The notes below the pieces were generated by a model. It made no database searches. It saw only the letters and a list, made by a program, of their open reading frames with translations, and was not told the DNA's origin. Positions 17,123-26,211 of a stretch of DNA of 64,000 bases are shown piece by piece. Position 1 is the stretch's first letter. Each line of letters begins with the position of its first letter. This DNA is from Clostridia bacterium (GTDB lineage: Bacteria; Bacillota; Clostridia; TANB77; UBA1234), in contig JAFXCN010000025.1 of assembly GCA_017521465.1 (NCBI GenBank), forward strand, positions 35,330-99,329. Reading direction: 5' to 3'. A program made the translations under genes and the position numbers.

Positions 17123-18421
17123 CTATTTATTTGTTTGAATTATTGAAATTGCCATTTTATTAAAATCAAAATGTTTGTCTAAAACGTCTTTTGCATATTC
17201 TTTTGTTACGTCTTTATATGCATCGATATAATCAAATGAATTTATTCCTTTAAAGTAATCATTTATAAATACTCTCGCACAAGAACTTACACTGTCAAAT
17301 ATTTTTATATATGAACCATAAAGCATTCTCTTTGTTCTATTAAATTCTGCTTCATCTAATCCATTTTGTTTTAATTCCTCTATTCTATTTTTTATTCTGT
17401 CAATTACTTCTTCAACATTATTTGATTCACACGAAATACTACTATACGCATAATCTTCCTCAAATGTATAATCTACACCAAGCTCTTTTGTAACTAAACC
17501 TTCATTATATAAATCTTCATATAGCTTCGTACTTTTTCCAACAAGCATTTCTAATAAAATTTCCATAGCAACATGTTTTAACACTTTATCAAAATTATTA
17601 ACTTCATATCCGCTATCAATCATCTGCATATTCTCTGTATCTTTAAATCCGATGATAGCCATTGGAATGCTAACATCCATTTTTTTCTCTACACGATTTT
17701 TATATATGCCTTCTCCTACTTCTCCGTAATATCTTTCTATTTTTTCCTTTTCAGGAACATCCTTAACACTGCTTCTTATTTTTTCTAACACTTTGTCTGT
17801 ATCAATATTACCTGCAACGCAAATAACCATGTTAGATGGATCGTAAAAAGTATTATAACATTTATATAATATTTCTGGAGTTATTTCTGCAATTGTATCG
17901 ACTGTTCCCGCAATATCTTTTGTTATTGCATGATCTTTATATAGACAATTTAAAAAACCAAAGAATAATTGCCAATCCGGATCATCATCATACATATTTA
18001 TTTCTTGACCAATTATCCCTTTTTCTTTTTCGACATTTTCTTCTGTTAAATAAGGATTTTGTACAAAGTTTAATAGCGCATCAAAAGCTTCATCGAACTT
18101 ATCTGTACAACTAAATAGGTATGCCGTATGATTAAAACTTGTATACGCATTTGCATTAGCGCCAAGCTTTGAAAGTTTATCAAGCGCATTTATGCCATCT
18201 TCTTCTTCAAAAAGTTTATGCTCTAAAAAATGTGCAACTCCATCTGGGACAGTTGTTATTTCTTCTTCACCAGGCACTTTAAATTTATAATTTAATGAAC
18301 CAAAATGCGTTGCGTACATTGCATACGTTCTTACAGCATCTTTTTTAGGAATTAAAATAACATCAAGTCCATTATTCAAATGCTCTACTATAACTTTTTC
18401 ATTTATCTTCTCTTTAATCAT
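17123..18421 (-). CDS. M16 family peptidase, YfmH-like
   Basis: 432 residues with the inverted zinc motif HFLEH (within VAHFLEHKLFEEE, about residue 65), typical of active M16 metallopeptidases, and a second downstream domain. In Bacillus the YmfF/YmfH (YfmF/YfmH) pair has been linked to EF-P modification, but the substrate here is unknown. It overlaps the upstream paralogue by 8 nt, so the two are probably coupled and act as a heterodimer of one active and one inactive subunit. Confidence 0.85.
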   Translation of the reverse strand: MIKEKINEKVIVEHLNNGLDVILIPKKDAVRTYAMYATHFGSLNYKFKVPGEEEITTVPDGVAHFLEHKLFEEEDGINALDKLSKLGANANAYTSFNHTAYLFSCTDKFDEAFDALLNFVQNPYLTEENVEKEKGIIGQEINMYDDDPDWQLFFGFLNCLYKDHAITKDIAGTVDTIAEITPEILYKCYNTFYDPSNMVICVAGNIDTDKVLEKIRSSVKDVPEKEKIERYYGEVGEGIYKNRVEKKMDVSIPMAIIGFKDTENMQMIDSGYEVNNFDKVLKHVAMEILLEMLVGKSTKLYEDLYNEGLVTKELGVDYTFEEDYAYSSISCESNNVEEVIDRIKNRIEELKQNGLDEAEFNRTKRMLYGSYIKIFDSVSSCARVFINDYFKGINSFDYIDAYKDVTKEYAKDVLDKHFDFNKMAISIIQTNK

Positions 18422-19700
18422 TTTCGCCTTCCTCCTTGCCTGTCAAAAAATAAGTTAGTTGCAATTCTATTTTATTAGCTATTTTTATAACATCTTCTTT
18501 AGTTACTGCATTAATTTTAGCAATGCATTCATCTATTGAATCTTCATTATTTAAAAGTGTTTGCCCCATATCAAAATTAATTATTGCAGCTTGCTCGTCA
18601 TAAAACGATTTATAACTATTTGTTAAATAACTTTTTGCATCTTTTATTTCCTCTTCTGTTATTTCTCCATTCTTAATATCTTCAACTTGTTTTAAAATTA
18701 ACGAATAGGCTTCGTCATATTTGTCAATTTCAATACCAGCTGCAATCATAAGGATGCCTTTGTGCTTAACATATATAGAACGTATTGTATATGCCAAACT
18801 CGCTTTTTCCCTGACGTTTTGGAACAGTTTAGAACCAGGTGTACCACCTAGTATAGTTGCATATAACACAACGTCTTGTAAATCTTTTGAAATGTCTATT
18901 TCGTTTAATCTATATCCTAAAACTAATTTTCCTTGAGTTATATCTTGTCTTTCTATTACTTCTCTATTTTCATATTCGTTTTCTGGAATATAAGTATTTA
19001 TAGATTTATTTTTATATACTCTTTCTATAGCAGAAAATCTATTCTTGAATTTTTCTATAATTTCACCTTTATTAAATAATCCAGATAAATATATATGAAT
19101 CTCAGATGTAGAAAGTAATCTTTTATATTGTTCGTATAAATTTTTAGAATCAATTTTTTCTAAATCTTCCACATATCCAAATTTGTATAATCCGTAAGGC
19201 TCGTTATTACACATTTCTTCTACGCATCTAACCATTGAATATGAACCTTTATCATTTATTTTCGCTTCGATCAATTCACGTAATGTTTCTTTTTCTCCTT
19301 TTACATACTCTTCATTAAAATGTCCATTTTCTAGTTTAGGATTTAAAATTATATCGCAAAGCAAATCTATAGCTTCACCTTGAATATCCATTGAATCAAG
19401 AGCATAGTTGTTATTAAGTGAATTTATATAAAATTGTACAACTTGTCTATCGCCCAATTTGTCACTGCTTGCATCAAGCACACTTCCGTACATATCTTCA
19501 AGTTTTATAGAAATATCTTTCATCGTTTGTAATTTTTCAGTTCCTCTTCTTAAAACGGCTGGTATAAGAGCGTTCTTTGTTACATTTTCCATGTTTAACT
19601 CTGTTATAAAAAAAGTCGCAATTAAATCTGTTTTAAATTTATCTGTATTGACAAAGTGCAAGTTTATGCCATCAAATATTTTTATTATTTCTTCGTTCAT
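18414..19700 (-). CDS. M16-like protein, YfmF-like, probably inactive
   Basis: 428 residues with the M16 fold (NALIPAVLRRGTEK in the N-terminal part, GGTPGSKLFQNVREKASLAY in the second domain) but without the HxxEH zinc-binding motif at the expected place. This matches the non-catalytic partner in YfmF/YfmH pairs. ATG 19700 follows AGGAGGA. A promoter is visible at 19745-19772. Confidence 0.83.
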   Translation of the reverse strand: MNEEIIKIFDGINLHFVNTDKFKTDLIATFFITELNMENVTKNALIPAVLRRGTEKLQTMKDISIKLEDMYGSVLDASSDKLGDRQVVQFYINSLNNNYALDSMDIQGEAIDLLCDIILNPKLENGHFNEEYVKGEKETLRELIEAKINDKGSYSMVRCVEEMCNNEPYGLYKFGYVEDLEKIDSKNLYEQYKRLLSTSEIHIYLSGLFNKGEIIEKFKNRFSAIERVYKNKSINTYIPENEYENREVIERQDITQGKLVLGYRLNEIDISKDLQDVVLYATILGGTPGSKLFQNVREKASLAYTIRSIYVKHKGILMIAAGIEIDKYDEAYSLILKQVEDIKNGEITEEEIKDAKSYLTNSYKSFYDEQAAIINFDMGQTLLNNEDSIDECIAKINAVTKEDVIKIANKIELQLTYFLTGKEEGEND

Positions 19701-19744
19701 GTTTTCCTCCTAAATCAATCTAAAATATAGTATCTCTAATAATG

Positions 19745-19772
19745 ATTATAATATTCAATCATAAAAAATCAA
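19745..19772 (-). promoter_or_regulatory. promoter of the yfmF-yfmH-lgt group
   Basis: Minus-strand TTGATT (19767-19772), 16-bp spacer, perfect TATAAT (19745-19750). Confidence 0.6.
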
Positions 19773-19807
19773 GAATATTATATCATAAGAAACTAGATGT
19801 AACAAAT

Positions 19808-19842
19808 AAACGGATTTGCCTTGATCGACAAATCCGTTTTAT
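19808..19842 (-). terminator. terminator of the pilus locus
   Basis: AAACGGATTTG (19808-19818) pairs with CAAATCCGTTT (19829-19839). On the minus strand it is followed by ATTTGTT, about 10 nt after the end of pilC. Confidence 0.65.
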
Positions 19843-19850
19843 ATTTTTTA

Positions 19851-21207
19851 TTATACACCATAAGCGTCAAATAAGAATGTACCCATGTATACTTCCATGA
19901 TTGGTTTTAAGATGATTAATACGAATCCTACAAGAATTACACCCATGATAATATTACCAACTTCAGGTAATACCTTAGTAATTCTTGCGATTGTGATTTC
20001 AATATCTTCTTCTAAGAATTCTAATATTTTATCAATCATCGTTGTCATATCTGTTTCCATACCAATTCTTAACATCTCAAGTGTCATTGTTGGGAAGAAA
20101 GACATGTTTTCAAATGGTTCAATCCATGAACCTCCGACTGCCAAGTTAGCCTGTGATGTTTCTAATGCAGCAATCAAAACATAGTTTCCGCACAACGTTT
20201 TTACTTACTTCTATCGCTTCTTGTAACCTTGCATTATTCGCTAAATTTATCTGCATTGCCTTAAAGAATTTCTGCAAATTCAATCTTAATATCAATTGTC
20301 CAAATATAGGCATTCGAAGCTTGAACATATCCCAAGAGTATCTTCCACGAGGTGTGTTTTTCCATGCAATAAATAATCCTGCAATAGCTCCTATAATTGC
20401 TAAAACTATATACCAGTAATCACCACACCAATATATAATTTCAGCAAATTTCATTGTTAGTTCTGGAATTTGATCTTCCATTCCAAATTGCGCATACATA
20501 TCTTGCATTATCGGAATACCAAAAATAACAGCAACTATACCACCTATTAAAAGTCCTCCCGATTGAAGCAAAGGTCCAGTTAAGGCTTTCTTTACTTTCT
20601 TCTTTATGGCTGTAGAGTCTTGAATATATTTCATCGCTTGTTCAAGTGAAGTTGCAAGTGAACCAGATAGTTCTCCAACCTTTATGATGTTTATGTATAT
20701 CGGTGGGAATATCTTATTATAGTATTCAAGTGTTGTATATATGTATTGTCCAGCTTCTAAACCATTTAATATATCTTCTATAATATTTCTCATAGCAGCA
20801 TTTTTAGTATTATTAAGCATAGTAGTAAGCGCTCTCATGTTTGTAAAATTAGCTCTTTTTAATAATAATAACATCTGAGTAAATGCAATAACATCTTCTG
20901 TAGTAACTCTGTCTAAAAAAGATAAATCAATATCGGCACTTAAATCCTTCTTGCGCTCTTTTTTTGCATTATTTTCAGCCGCCGTCTTAGCCAATGTTTC
21001 ATTAACAACAATCGCAACTGATTGGTTCTTCTTTTCTTTTTGACCTGGGCTTAAGATTGAAGCTACTTTTAATTCTTTTTTGATAGATATAGGTGTTAGT
21101 CCTTGTTGTTTTAATCTACGAGCAACATTTTCTTCGCTTTCATCACTCATTTTGTTTTTAAATATTTGTCCTGTTTTACTAACAGCCTTATAACTATACA
21201 TTGCCAT
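19851..21207 (-). pseudogene. pilC: PilC/GspF inner-membrane platform protein, one frameshift
   Basis: Two reading frames (21207-20146 and about 20200-19851) encode consecutive parts of one GspF/PilC protein: N-terminal FKNKMSDESEENVARRLKQQ, two GspF domains and three membrane segments. The first frame diverges into an unrelated tail after VSKN. The second resumes with CGNYVLIAALETSQANLAVGG. Removing one base from the A5 run (+ strand TTTTT, 20198-20202) restores a continuous EVSKTLCGNYVLIAA. So either the platform gene is broken, the site is a slippery programmed frameshift, or the base is a sequencing error. All other parts look intact. Confidence 0.85.
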
Positions 21208-21230
21208 AAGCGTTTCTCCCTTCTGCTTTT

Positions 21231-22880
21231 CTAGTAAGCCAATTTATTTCTAACCTCCGCAACAGTAGTTATACCCTGAAGAACTTTTTCAAAAGCATCA
21301 ACAACCAAAGGTCTATAGCCACTTTCAAAAGCTGCTTTTCTAATTGTACTAGCTGATTTATCTTCAATAATTAAATCTCTTAAATTATCATCAACACTTA
21401 AAATTTCAATTGCAGCAATTCTTTCATAAAAACCTGTCTTGTTACATTTTTCGCAACCAACTGGTTCATATGTATGCTTACCTTCTAAATTAAATTCATG
21501 ATTATATCTCTTTCCAATTGTTTTAAATTCTTCTATTTCTTCTGGTGTGAATTCTCTTTCTTTAGCACAATTTGTGCAAATTCTTCTTATTAATCTTTGT
21601 GCTATACAAGTTGCTAAAACACTTCCTACGTCATATGCTGAAACTCCAAGTTTTTTAAGTCTTGTTATAGCTTCGATAGAGTCAACAGTATGGATTGTAG
21701 ATAAAACGAAGTGTCCCGTTTGTCCAGCTTGTATTGCTATTTCAGCAGTTTCTTTATCTCTTATTTCTCCGACAAGAACGATATCAGGGTCTTGTCTTAA
21801 GATAGTTCTTAATGCATCAGCAAAAGTTTCATTCGGAGTAACTTCAACTTGGTTTAAGCCTGGAACTCTTATTTCTACTGGGTCTTCAATTGTTGTTATA
21901 TTTATTGTAGGTTTTGATAAGAATTTCATAACACTATATAGGGTTGTTGTTTTACCTTCACCAGTAGGAGCAGCAACTAAAGCAATACAGTTTCTCTTGT
22001 TGAAACACTTATTAAGGATTGCTTCATCGTTTGGAAATCCTAAATCAAAAAGACCTTTAATATTCGCGTTTTTCTTTAATAATCTTAAAACGAATTTTTC
22101 TCCATGTATATTTCTCTGTGAAGATACACGGATGTTATAGTCTGGATATGATACAATTCTACCATCTTGTGACTCTTGTTTTTCTTGGTGCATGTTAGAA
22201 ATAGCTTTTAATCTACCAACTATAACTTGTTGTTTATCTTTATCAATAGAAGCAACTTCTATTAATTCACCATCTATTCTAAATCTAATTCTCATTCTAT
22301 TATCCATAGGTTCAAAGTGAATATCACTTGTTCTCTTTGACATGGCTGAACGAATAATATTATCAACTAATTGTGTAGTATCTTGACCGTAAACATCATA
22401 AACCTCTGCTTTACCAGCTTTTCTATCCATCTCTTGAATCATTTTGTCTATGTATGATCCAAATGTAAGATAACGATCTAATTTTAATCCTTTATTTAAT
22501 AATATAAGATTAACCATCTTTATTACACTAGTATCTTCTGGGTCAGCAAACGCAACTTTAAGTCTATCTTCTTCGATACCAAATGGAACTACTTTGTGTT
22601 GTCTTATAATATCAAGAGAGATATATTGTGAACAATTAAACTTTTCAAATATTAATGGATCAAGCTGAACATATTTAACGCCTAATCTTTCTGCTAAAGC
22701 TTTTAGCAAATCTTCATCTCTACATAAATTTAATATATGAAAAATTTCTCCAAGTCTTTTTTCTGGATGTTCTTTTTGATATGCAAGCGCCGTATCAATA
22801 TCTTTTTCTGAGATTAAGTTCTTTCTAATTAAATAAACTCCCAATGGCACTTTCTTTGCTGAATTATCAAATATTGCCAT
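21231..22880 (-). CDS. pilB: type IV pilus assembly ATPase PilB/GspE
   Basis: Hexameric ATPase that powers pilus extension. The 549 residues have an N-terminal MshEN-like domain (KVPLGVYLIRKNLISEKDID), Walker A APTGEGKTTT with Lys about 310, the Asp-box region DPVEIRVPGLNQVEV, Walker B DIVLVGEIRD, and a CxxC...CxxC zinc site (CTNC and CEKC). The frame opens at 22907, but GAGGAGGAG stands before ATG 22880. It lies upstream of pilC with a 23-nt gap. No PilT retraction ATPase occurs in the window. Confidence 0.93.
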   Translation of the reverse strand: MAIFDNSAKKVPLGVYLIRKNLISEKDIDTALAYQKEHPEKRLGEIFHILNLCRDEDLLKALAERLGVKYVQLDPLIFEKFNCSQYISLDIIRQHKVVPFGIEEDRLKVAFADPEDTSVIKMVNLILLNKGLKLDRYLTFGSYIDKMIQEMDRKAGKAEVYDVYGQDTTQLVDNIIRSAMSKRTSDIHFEPMDNRMRIRFRIDGELIEVASIDKDKQQVIVGRLKAISNMHQEKQESQDGRIVSYPDYNIRVSSQRNIHGEKFVLRLLKKNANIKGLFDLGFPNDEAILNKCFNKRNCIALVAAPTGEGKTTTLYSVMKFLSKPTINITTIEDPVEIRVPGLNQVEVTPNETFADALRTILRQDPDIVLVGEIRDKETAEIAIQAGQTGHFVLSTIHTVDSIEAITRLKKLGVSAYDVGSVLATCIAQRLIRRICTNCAKEREFTPEEIEEFKTIGKRYNHEFNLEGKHTYEPVGCEKCNKTGFYERIAAIEILSVDDNLRDLIIEDKSASTIRKAAFESGYRPLVVDAFEKVLQGITTVAEVRNKLAY

Positions 22881-23033
22881 ATTTTCTCCTCCTCTTTCGT
22901 ACTTCAAACCACCTTAGTAATAAGGGAAAATAAAACTCCCATTTAACAAAATATTCTATATATTATTTTATTACTTTTACAAAATAAGTCAATATAAAAC
23001 CTTTATTTTCAAACAATTGCATAATGTTACAAA

Positions 23034-23255
23034 TTAATCCACTTCTATAATTTCTCCACCATTATCAACATATATTTTTGCTAATCCATCTGCAGCAAAA
23101 TTATTACCATAAACTTCTGTAATGACTTTAATTGCTTCTCCTTGCACTTTATATCTTCTTGCAGCATTACTACACAAAAGTACACCATACAAAGCAAATA
23201 ACAACATTGCCGAATATGCCATTAATGCAACTGAACCTTTTGTTGATTTAAACAT
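23034..23255 (-). CDS. small pilin-like membrane protein
   Basis: 73 residues. N-terminal FKSTKGSVALMAYSAMLL resembles a prepilin leader (basic stretch ending KG) followed by a 20-residue hydrophobic helix, then a short soluble part with no cysteine pair. The size and its position at the end of the minor-pilin group suggest a minor pilin or PilX-like accessory. Glu5 is absent, so processing by the prepilin peptidase is uncertain. Confidence 0.65.
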   Translation of the reverse strand: MFKSTKGSVALMAYSAMLLFALYGVLLCSNAARRYKVQGEAIKVITEVYGNNFAADGLAKIYVDNGGEIIEVD

Positions 23256-23266
23256 AGTATCACTCC

Positions 23267-23737
23267 TTAATATCCTCGTCCTATTTTATATGTTCCATTT
23301 TCAATCCATTCATAATCACCATTTTTAAATGTAAGTGAAAACGTTACTGTGTTGCTAAGAAAATCATAGTCAAATGCAGGTGCTGAACCTTCTGCACTAT
23401 TTGTTATCCCTTCACAGATTTTTACATTATCTCTATAAATAGCATAATTACTATAGTCTTCTTCTTTTTCTTCCATAACTTTAATTTCATAAGTTACATT
23501 ATTTAAAAATTTAATTCTTGTTGCACTATATTCTACAACTTTTTCACTATTCTTTGCATCTTTTAAAAACACAGAAACAAATTTTAAGTGTTCATTTATT
23601 ATTTCTGTTTTTTCTGTTAAATCTGAAATTTTTGAAAAAAAGTTTGCATTCATAAATGTTAGTATACCAACAACTATAGCTGCAACAATTACATATACAG
23701 ATAGTGATACCAATGATATTCCTTTGTTAGATTTCAT
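23267..23737 (-). CDS. minor pilin / pseudopilin-like protein
   Basis: 156 residues beginning MKSNKGISLVSLSVYVIVAA: a short basic leader, a KG|I cleavage site and a hydrophobic helix, then a beta-rich soluble region. The +5 residue is Val rather than Glu. It overlaps no neighbour and lies 11-12 nt from the genes on each side, so all three small pilin genes are likely cotranslated. Confidence 0.75.
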   Translation of the reverse strand: MKSNKGISLVSLSVYVIVAAIVVGILTFMNANFFSKISDLTEKTEIINEHLKFVSVFLKDAKNSEKVVEYSATRIKFLNNVTYEIKVMEEKEEDYSNYAIYRDNVKICEGITNSAEGSAPAFDYDFLSNTVTFSLTFKNGDYEWIENGTYKIGRGY

Positions 23738-23749
23738 GTTATACCTCCC

Positions 23750-24286
23750 TTATGATTTAGTAACTTTTAGTGCACCAATTTCATATGACATTATATCTTC
23801 TTTAGCAATTTCTTTTCCTGGTATTTGAGGTTTTATGGTATATTCTACTAAAACCGAAATATTTATAAGGGTATTGTCATATGCATCGTCGCCATCTGAT
23901 GGCACTCTTCTAACTTTCGTTGTAATTCTCATATTATTAGTTTCAGGCGAATCAATAAAACCCCCTTCAACAATATCATCTGGCACACTATATTCTCCAG
24001 CTGCTAACTTCTTTCTGCCTTCTTCAGTTGTTCTTAATGATTTAACAATATTTATTAGTTCTTCTTCCGATGCTGGATCTGGCAACAGCTCATCCGCATT
24101 CTTTTGCAACATCTCTTCAACACGTGAAATAGCGTGACTCACAACATAGTTTTTTTGTTGTATTGCACGATATATATTGAAGCAACCATTAAAAAGTACT
24201 GTGCTGCATGAAAGCAGAACAGTTATAATCAATATTCCTACACCAATTTCAATTAATGAATATCCCTTTTGTGATTTCAAATTCAT
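23750..24286 (-). CDS. prepilin-like protein with Glu5
   Basis: 178 residues. The leader MNLKSQKG|YSLIEIGVGI has the classical N-methylation site with Glu at +5. Apart from this leader the protein is a helix plus an acidic soluble domain. The frame is open to 24346, but GAGGAGGGAAA before ATG 24286 fixes the start. It is the first of three minor-pilin-like genes. Glu5 usually marks pilins that must enter the growing filament, so this could be the tip or initiating pseudopilin. Confidence 0.82.
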   Translation of the reverse strand: MNLKSQKGYSLIEIGVGILIITVLLSCSTVLFNGCFNIYRAIQQKNYVVSHAISRVEEMLQKNADELLPDPASEEELINIVKSLRTTEEGRKKLAAGEYSVPDDIVEGGFIDSPETNNMRITTKVRRVPSDGDDAYDNTLINISVLVEYTIKPQIPGKEIAKEDIMSYEIGALKVTKS

Positions 24287-24344
24287 ATCTTTTTCCCTCC
24301 TCAACGCACTTGTGCGTTGTACTTTCAGCGAAGCTGTACTCTTC

Positions 24345-24366
24345 ACTATTCACTCTTCACTATTCA
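24345..24366 (+). repeat. TTCACTATTCACTC short tandem repeat
   Basis: CTTCACTATTCACT occurs twice in a row directly before copy R2. Related CACTATTC sequences are found near R6 (about 13873) and after R7 (about 52100). Confidence 0.6.
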
Positions 24367-24375
24367 CTCACTTAT

Positions 24376-24473
24376 GTGTAACGCAGTTCGCTTTCGCAGA
24401 CGGCCGCTGCGCGGGCGGCGATTCGCCCTTTTCCGTCAGCGAAAGTGCTTCCTTCGGAAGCTTCGATACGCAC
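24376..24473 (+). repeat. 98-bp palindromic repeat, copy R2
   Basis: GTGTAACGCAG to GATACGCAC. Outer stem TTTCGC-A-GACGG / CCGTC-A-GCGAAA; inner GCCGC / GCGGC; second hairpin GCTTC-CTTCG-GAAGC. It lies between the prepilin peptidase and the minor pilin genes, and is antisense to their transcription. Confidence 0.92.
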
Positions 24474-24481
24474 ATATTTTT

Positions 24482-25279
24482 TTACACTATTATAAAGTTT
24501 ATTATCTCCAATACTTCTGTGATGTGCGGTAATATGATTATTGTGATTGCAGTTGCGATTGATAGATAGTAACCGAACGGTATTTCTTTTATTCGTTTTA
24601 TTATTAAATATAATAGTGTTACTAATAATGAAATTAGCATTGCAACCACTTGTCCACTAAAACCTAAGAATAATCCTATTACTGCTATATATTTTATATC
24701 TCCCATTCCAAATGGAAGTTTGTTTTCGTTTTTAGTTATTAGTTTTACTAATAAATTTATGATGGTAAATAGCAATGGTATTGCTAATAAACCGACTATG
24801 TTGCTATATACAGAAACTTTATTAAATATTTTAAATGCTATATATCCAAAACCAACGACTAATTCATATATAATTAATCCGTTTGGTATTATTAAATTTT
24901 CTTTATCTATTCCACCTATTATAAATACTCCACATAGGAATAAATATATAAATGATATTTCTATAAATTCGTATAACGAACTTTCTATTCCAATATTATG
25001 TGATAATGCTACTAGTAAAAAAATCAATCCTGAAAAAATTTCTAATAATAAATATCTTGGTCTAATTTTATCTTTGCAATATCTGCATTTTCCCCCTAAA
25101 AAAATGTAACTAAGTACAGGTATTAAATCAAAACCATATAACTTATGATTACATTTAGGACAATATGATCTAACATATGTTATGTTTTCATTTCTTGGTA
25201 TTCTATGTACTGCTAATGTAAAAAAACTTCCAAAAACAGTACCTGATATTAAGATTGTAAGTAATATAATTACATCCAC
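24482..25279 (-). CDS. pilD: prepilin peptidase (A24 family)
   Basis: Cleaves the prepilin leader and usually N-methylates the new N-terminus. The 265-residue polytopic protein has the N-terminal methylase-type domain with two CxxC pairs (CPKCNHKL and CRYCKDKI) and the catalytic aspartate region LPFGMGDIKY. I place the start at GTG 25279 because AAGGAG sits 6 nt upstream; the frame upstream to 25309 has no ribosome site. It is needed for all pilin-like genes of this locus. Confidence 0.9.
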   Translation of the reverse strand: MDVIILLTILISGTVFGSFFTLAVHRIPRNENITYVRSYCPKCNHKLYGFDLIPVLSYIFLGGKCRYCKDKIRPRYLLLEIFSGLIFLLVALSHNIGIESSLYEFIEISFIYLFLCGVFIIGGIDKENLIIPNGLIIYELVVGFGYIAFKIFNKVSVYSNIVGLLAIPLLFTIINLLVKLITKNENKLPFGMGDIKYIAVIGLFLGFSGQVVAMLISLLVTLLYLIIKRIKEIPFGYYLSIATAITIIILPHITEVLEIINFIIV

Positions 25280-25300
25280 TTTTTTCTCCTTATATATTAC

Positions 25301-25334
25301 ACAAGGCATATACAGCTTTGTGCATATGCCTTGT
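25301..25334 (-). other. hairpin between pilin gene and prepilin peptidase gene
   Basis: ACAAGGCATAT (25301-25311) pairs with ATATGCCTTGT (25324-25334). No U-tract follows on the minus strand, so it is more likely an mRNA 3'-end stabiliser or processing site that uncouples pilin from peptidase levels. Confidence 0.5.
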
Positions 25335-25361
25335 ATGTATTCTTATTAATATAAACTAATA

Positions 25362-26015
25362 TTAGCCAGCTGGATCTGGATCTGGAGTAGCTGGTGTTAC
25401 TGTGTTTACACTAGCTTTTTCTTCAGCACCCTCTGTAAGAGCTGTTTTTGTAGCTAAATCATCATGAGCTTCATTTGAAAGATAATATGTATCAGCTGTA
25501 ATATACATTCTGTATTCTTCATCAACTGTTCTTGGGAATCCAGGTATTGTAAATACTACACCTTTTTCTGTAACATAGTGTTGTTCTGTTCCTAAGTTAT
25601 CACCATAGAATTTGTGATTATCTTCATATCCAGCAACGTTTGAATCTGTGATTAAGTAACATTTCATTTCAGCGTCTAACATATCAGGATTTCCACCTTT
25701 TAAATCACCAATAGCTGCTAAAAGTTTACCAGCTGGAACTAACACACCTGCTGCTGGAGCTGTTCCTGTAGCTGCTTCATAGTATAATTGAGCGTCTGTT
25801 TTTGTTATTCCGTCAACACCATATTTTTCTCTTAAATCACCAACTGTGTCTGCTTTAAAGTTTAATGCGTAGTCACCAAATTCTTGAGCGAACCCAGAGA
25901 ATTGTGCTCCACCTGTTGCATCGTCCATTCCTACGAATGCGATAGCTGCTAAGATAATTATTACGATGATTGTAATAATTAATGTGATCATTGATACACC
26001 TTTTTGATTTTTCAT
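25362..26015 (-). CDS. pilA: major type IV pilin
   Basis: 217-residue prepilin with leader MKNQKG|VSMITLIITIIVII, a long hydrophobic helix, then an acidic globular domain rich in Ala, Gly and Asp and ending in a Pro/Asp tail (TPATPDPDPAG). The +5 position is Thr rather than Glu. Its size, a strong AAGGAGGA site and a separate structured leader suggest that it is the abundant subunit. No cysteines are present. Confidence 0.85.
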   Translation of the reverse strand: MKNQKGVSMITLIITIIVIIILAAIAFVGMDDATGGAQFSGFAQEFGDYALNFKADTVGDLREKYGVDGITKTDAQLYYEAATGTAPAAGVLVPAGKLLAAIGDLKGGNPDMLDAEMKCYLITDSNVAGYEDNHKFYGDNLGTEQHYVTEKGVVFTIPGFPRTVDEEYRMYITADTYYLSNEAHDDLATKTALTEGAEEKASVNTVTPATPDPDPAG

Positions 26016-26044
26016 AATAAAATCCTCCTTAAAATTTAAAAAAT

Positions 26045-26148
26045 ATTTCTTGCCTAGTGCTCTAGGACTTTAGTTGCCTGATTAATCAGGACTTTATATT
26101 CCTAGAGTTTAGCGCTAGGCCGGTATATTGCCTGTGCTACTTCTAGGT
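26045..26148 (-). promoter_or_regulatory. hairpin chain in the major pilin 5' leader
   Basis: On the transcript strand four short units follow one another: CCTAGAAGTAGCACAGG-CAA (weak), CCTAGCGCTAAACTCTAGG-AA, CCTGATTAATCAGG-CAA and CCTAGAGCACTAGG-CAA. The last two are embedded in the same AAAGT...GGCAA frame. The outer arms can also pair with each other. This ends about 25 nt before the pilin ribosome site. I do not match it to a known riboswitch. Confidence 0.7.
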
Positions 26149-26152
26149 TTTT

Positions 26153-26183
26153 AATTAGATTAATGGTATATATTAATCTAATT
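26153..26183. other. 12-bp inverted repeat upstream of pilA
   Basis: AATTAGATTAAT (26153-26164) and ATTAATCTAATT (26172-26183) with a 7-bp loop. It lies between the pilP-like gene and the pilin leader; it could be a weak terminator or an operator. Confidence 0.5.
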
Positions 26184-26211
26184 AATTACAAAGTTATACA
26201 ATTTATATATA

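Noticed and set aside
19851-20195. Independent 114-residue gene
   Set aside because: It has no ribosome site and continues the PilC protein; it is the second half of a frameshifted gene.
26045-26148. c-di-GMP (GEMM) riboswitch before pilA
   Set aside because: A GCACAGG-like piece is present, but the expected GAAA tetraloop receptor and the rest of the conserved core are not.
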